A stretch of 64,000 nt of DNA, taken from contig JAEWIX010000095.1 in NCBI GenBank assembly GCA_023386885.1, positions 1-64,000 on the forward strand. The letters are read 5' to 3'. This stretch comes from Pseudomonadota bacterium (GTDB taxonomy: Bacteria > Pseudomonadota > Alphaproteobacteria > Rhizobiales > Xanthobacteraceae). Shown here piece by piece: positions 63,136 through 64,000 of the stretch. Below the pieces are notes generated by a model. The model was not told the origin of the DNA. It worked only from the letters and a program-made list of their open reading frames with translations, and searched no databases. Position 1 is the stretch's first letter, and every line of letters begins with the position of its first letter. The translations under genes were made by a program, and so were the position numbers.

Positions 63136-63933
63136 CTACACCAGCAGCGGCTTCGCCGCTTCCGACATGTCTTTCAGTAACGGCAGGAAGCGCGCGATCA
63201 TCTCGTCGGTCGTGATGCGGTCGACATGGGCACCGATATTGGCGGCGGCGACGATGCCGCCGTCGTAGCGCCGGATCGGCACCGAGATCGAGCGGAAGCC
63301 GGGTTCGGCTTCGCGATCCACCAGCGAATAGCCCTTGGCGCGATCGGCGATAATGGTCGCGATCACCGCCGCCTTGTCGGTCACGGTGCTGGGCGTCAGC
63401 GCGGTCACGGCCGTCGCCTTGATGGTTGTCGACAATTCGCGGTCGGACAGGCGTCCGAGCAGCACGCGGCCGACCGAGGTGCAGAACGCCGGCAGCCGGT
63501 AACCGATATCGATGCCGGCGGAAAACACCCGTGCGGGGCTGGCGCGGGCGACGAACACCGCCTCGGCGCCGTCGAGGATTGCCAGCGAGCAGACTTCCTT
63601 CGCCTTGGCCGAAACCTCGTCCATCAGTGGTTGCATCACGCTGCTGATCTGGTTCGAGGCGAGATAGGCCGAGGCCAGCGTCAGAATGCGCGGCGTCAGT
63701 GAGAACAGCCGCTCGTCACCGGCCACATAACCGGCGTTGATCAGCGTGTGCAGGATGCGCCGCACCGTCGCGCGCGGCAGGTCGCAGGCTTTGGCGATGT
63801 CGCTCAGCGTCATCGGCCGATGATCGGTGCCGAACGACTGGATCACGCGCAAGCCGCGGTCGAGGCTTTCGATGACCTCCGGCCCGTCGCGTCTGGCCTG
63901 CTGTTCGTCTGCGGTGCGCTTGAGCTTGGGCAT
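63136..63933 (-). CDS. IclR family regulator, PcaR/PobR type
   Basis: The 265-aa protein has the N-terminal IclR HTH (VIESLDRGLRVIQSFGTDHR, IAKACDLPRATVRRILHTLI) and the effector domain with GYRLPAFCTSVGRVLLG and SISVPIRRYDGGIVAAANIG. The subfamily controls beta-ketoadipate and p-hydroxybenzoate catabolism. Its target genes probably lie to the right, outside the window. Confidence 0.9.
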   Translation of the reverse strand: MPKLKRTADEQQARRDGPEVIESLDRGLRVIQSFGTDHRPMTLSDIAKACDLPRATVRRILHTLINAGYVAGDERLFSLTPRILTLASAYLASNQISSVMQPLMDEVSAKAKEVCSLAILDGAEAVFVARASPARVFSAGIDIGYRLPAFCTSVGRVLLGRLSDRELSTTIKATAVTALTPSTVTDKAAVIATIIADRAKGYSLVDREAEPGFRSISVPIRRYDGGIVAAANIGAHVDRITTDEMIARFLPLLKDMSEAAKPLLV

Positions 63934-64000
63934 TCGGGCAGTTGCCGTCCGTTGGCGTGTCGGTCGCGGCGGGGGCCACGAATCGCGCGATTATGCACCA

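Overview
The window is high-GC chromosomal DNA from an alphaproteobacterium. Gene content (RpoH-type sigma factor, a serC-serA operon with a structured leader, Omp25/31-like porins, glycine-rich secreted proteins) and scattered palindromic repeats of a type I know from Bradyrhizobium, Rhodopseudomonas and Afipia point to the Bradyrhizobiaceae/Nitrobacteraceae. Family-level placement is inference from recognition, not from a search.

Left backbone (1-26360): a methyltransferase fragment, an XRE regulator with a SulP transporter, aroE, a glycine-rich secreted protein, an FMN-dependent L-lactate dehydrogenase, two tandem small paralogues, glmM, an Fsr-like MFS pump, two outer-membrane beta-barrels, a glutathione transferase, a DMT exporter, serC-serA behind a structured leader, a Cache-domain chemoreceptor, a second DMT exporter, ybaK, a class-I glutamine amidotransferase (PuuD type), purA, a membrane protein with a distinctive N-terminal module, rpoH, rluD and a small membrane protein.

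Accessory region (26361-51155): tRNA-Glu(CTC) is the integration site. Its 3' end (17 bp) recurs at 49081 and, as 16 bp, at 51140, so two elements sit in tandem. The first (about 22.7 kb) reads as an integrative mobilizable element: tyrosine integrase, C5 DNA methyltransferase, a possible replication-like protein, a one-domain LysR-type regulator with three phased LysR-type boxes upstream, a structured non-coding stretch, an HNH nuclease, and a mobilization block. That block has a MobC-like protein and a relaxase with an out-of-frame gene nested inside it and an internal in-frame start, recalling the mobA/mobB/repB layout of RSF1010. Cargo is a complete type I restriction-modification system, a GmrSD-like type IV restriction protein, a 5'-nucleotidase fragment, and an arsR-type cluster (ArsR, flavoprotein with a Cys-rich tail, two MFS pumps) beside a relic of an ACR3 arsenite pump. 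No type IV secretion genes are present. A palindrome, AGTGAA-N5-TTCACT, occurs four times and only at element genes (methyltransferase twice, mobC, internal relaxase start), each time just upstream of a start codon. The second element (about 2 kb) has no integrase. It carries a protein whose first ~70 residues are nearly identical to the N-terminal module of the chromosomal gene at 22008, plus two tiny genes.

Right backbone (51156-64000): a fatty-acid/acyl-CoA catabolic cluster (AMP-ligase and TetR regulator diverging from thiolase, two MaoC-like dehydratases, SDR, acyl-CoA dehydrogenase, enoyl-CoA hydratase) with a perfect palindrome in the divergent promoter; three small conserved proteins; a PAS-domain chemoreceptor; then a MarR regulator, a CHM isomerase-like protein and an IclR regulator, which suggests aromatic catabolism genes beyond the edge.
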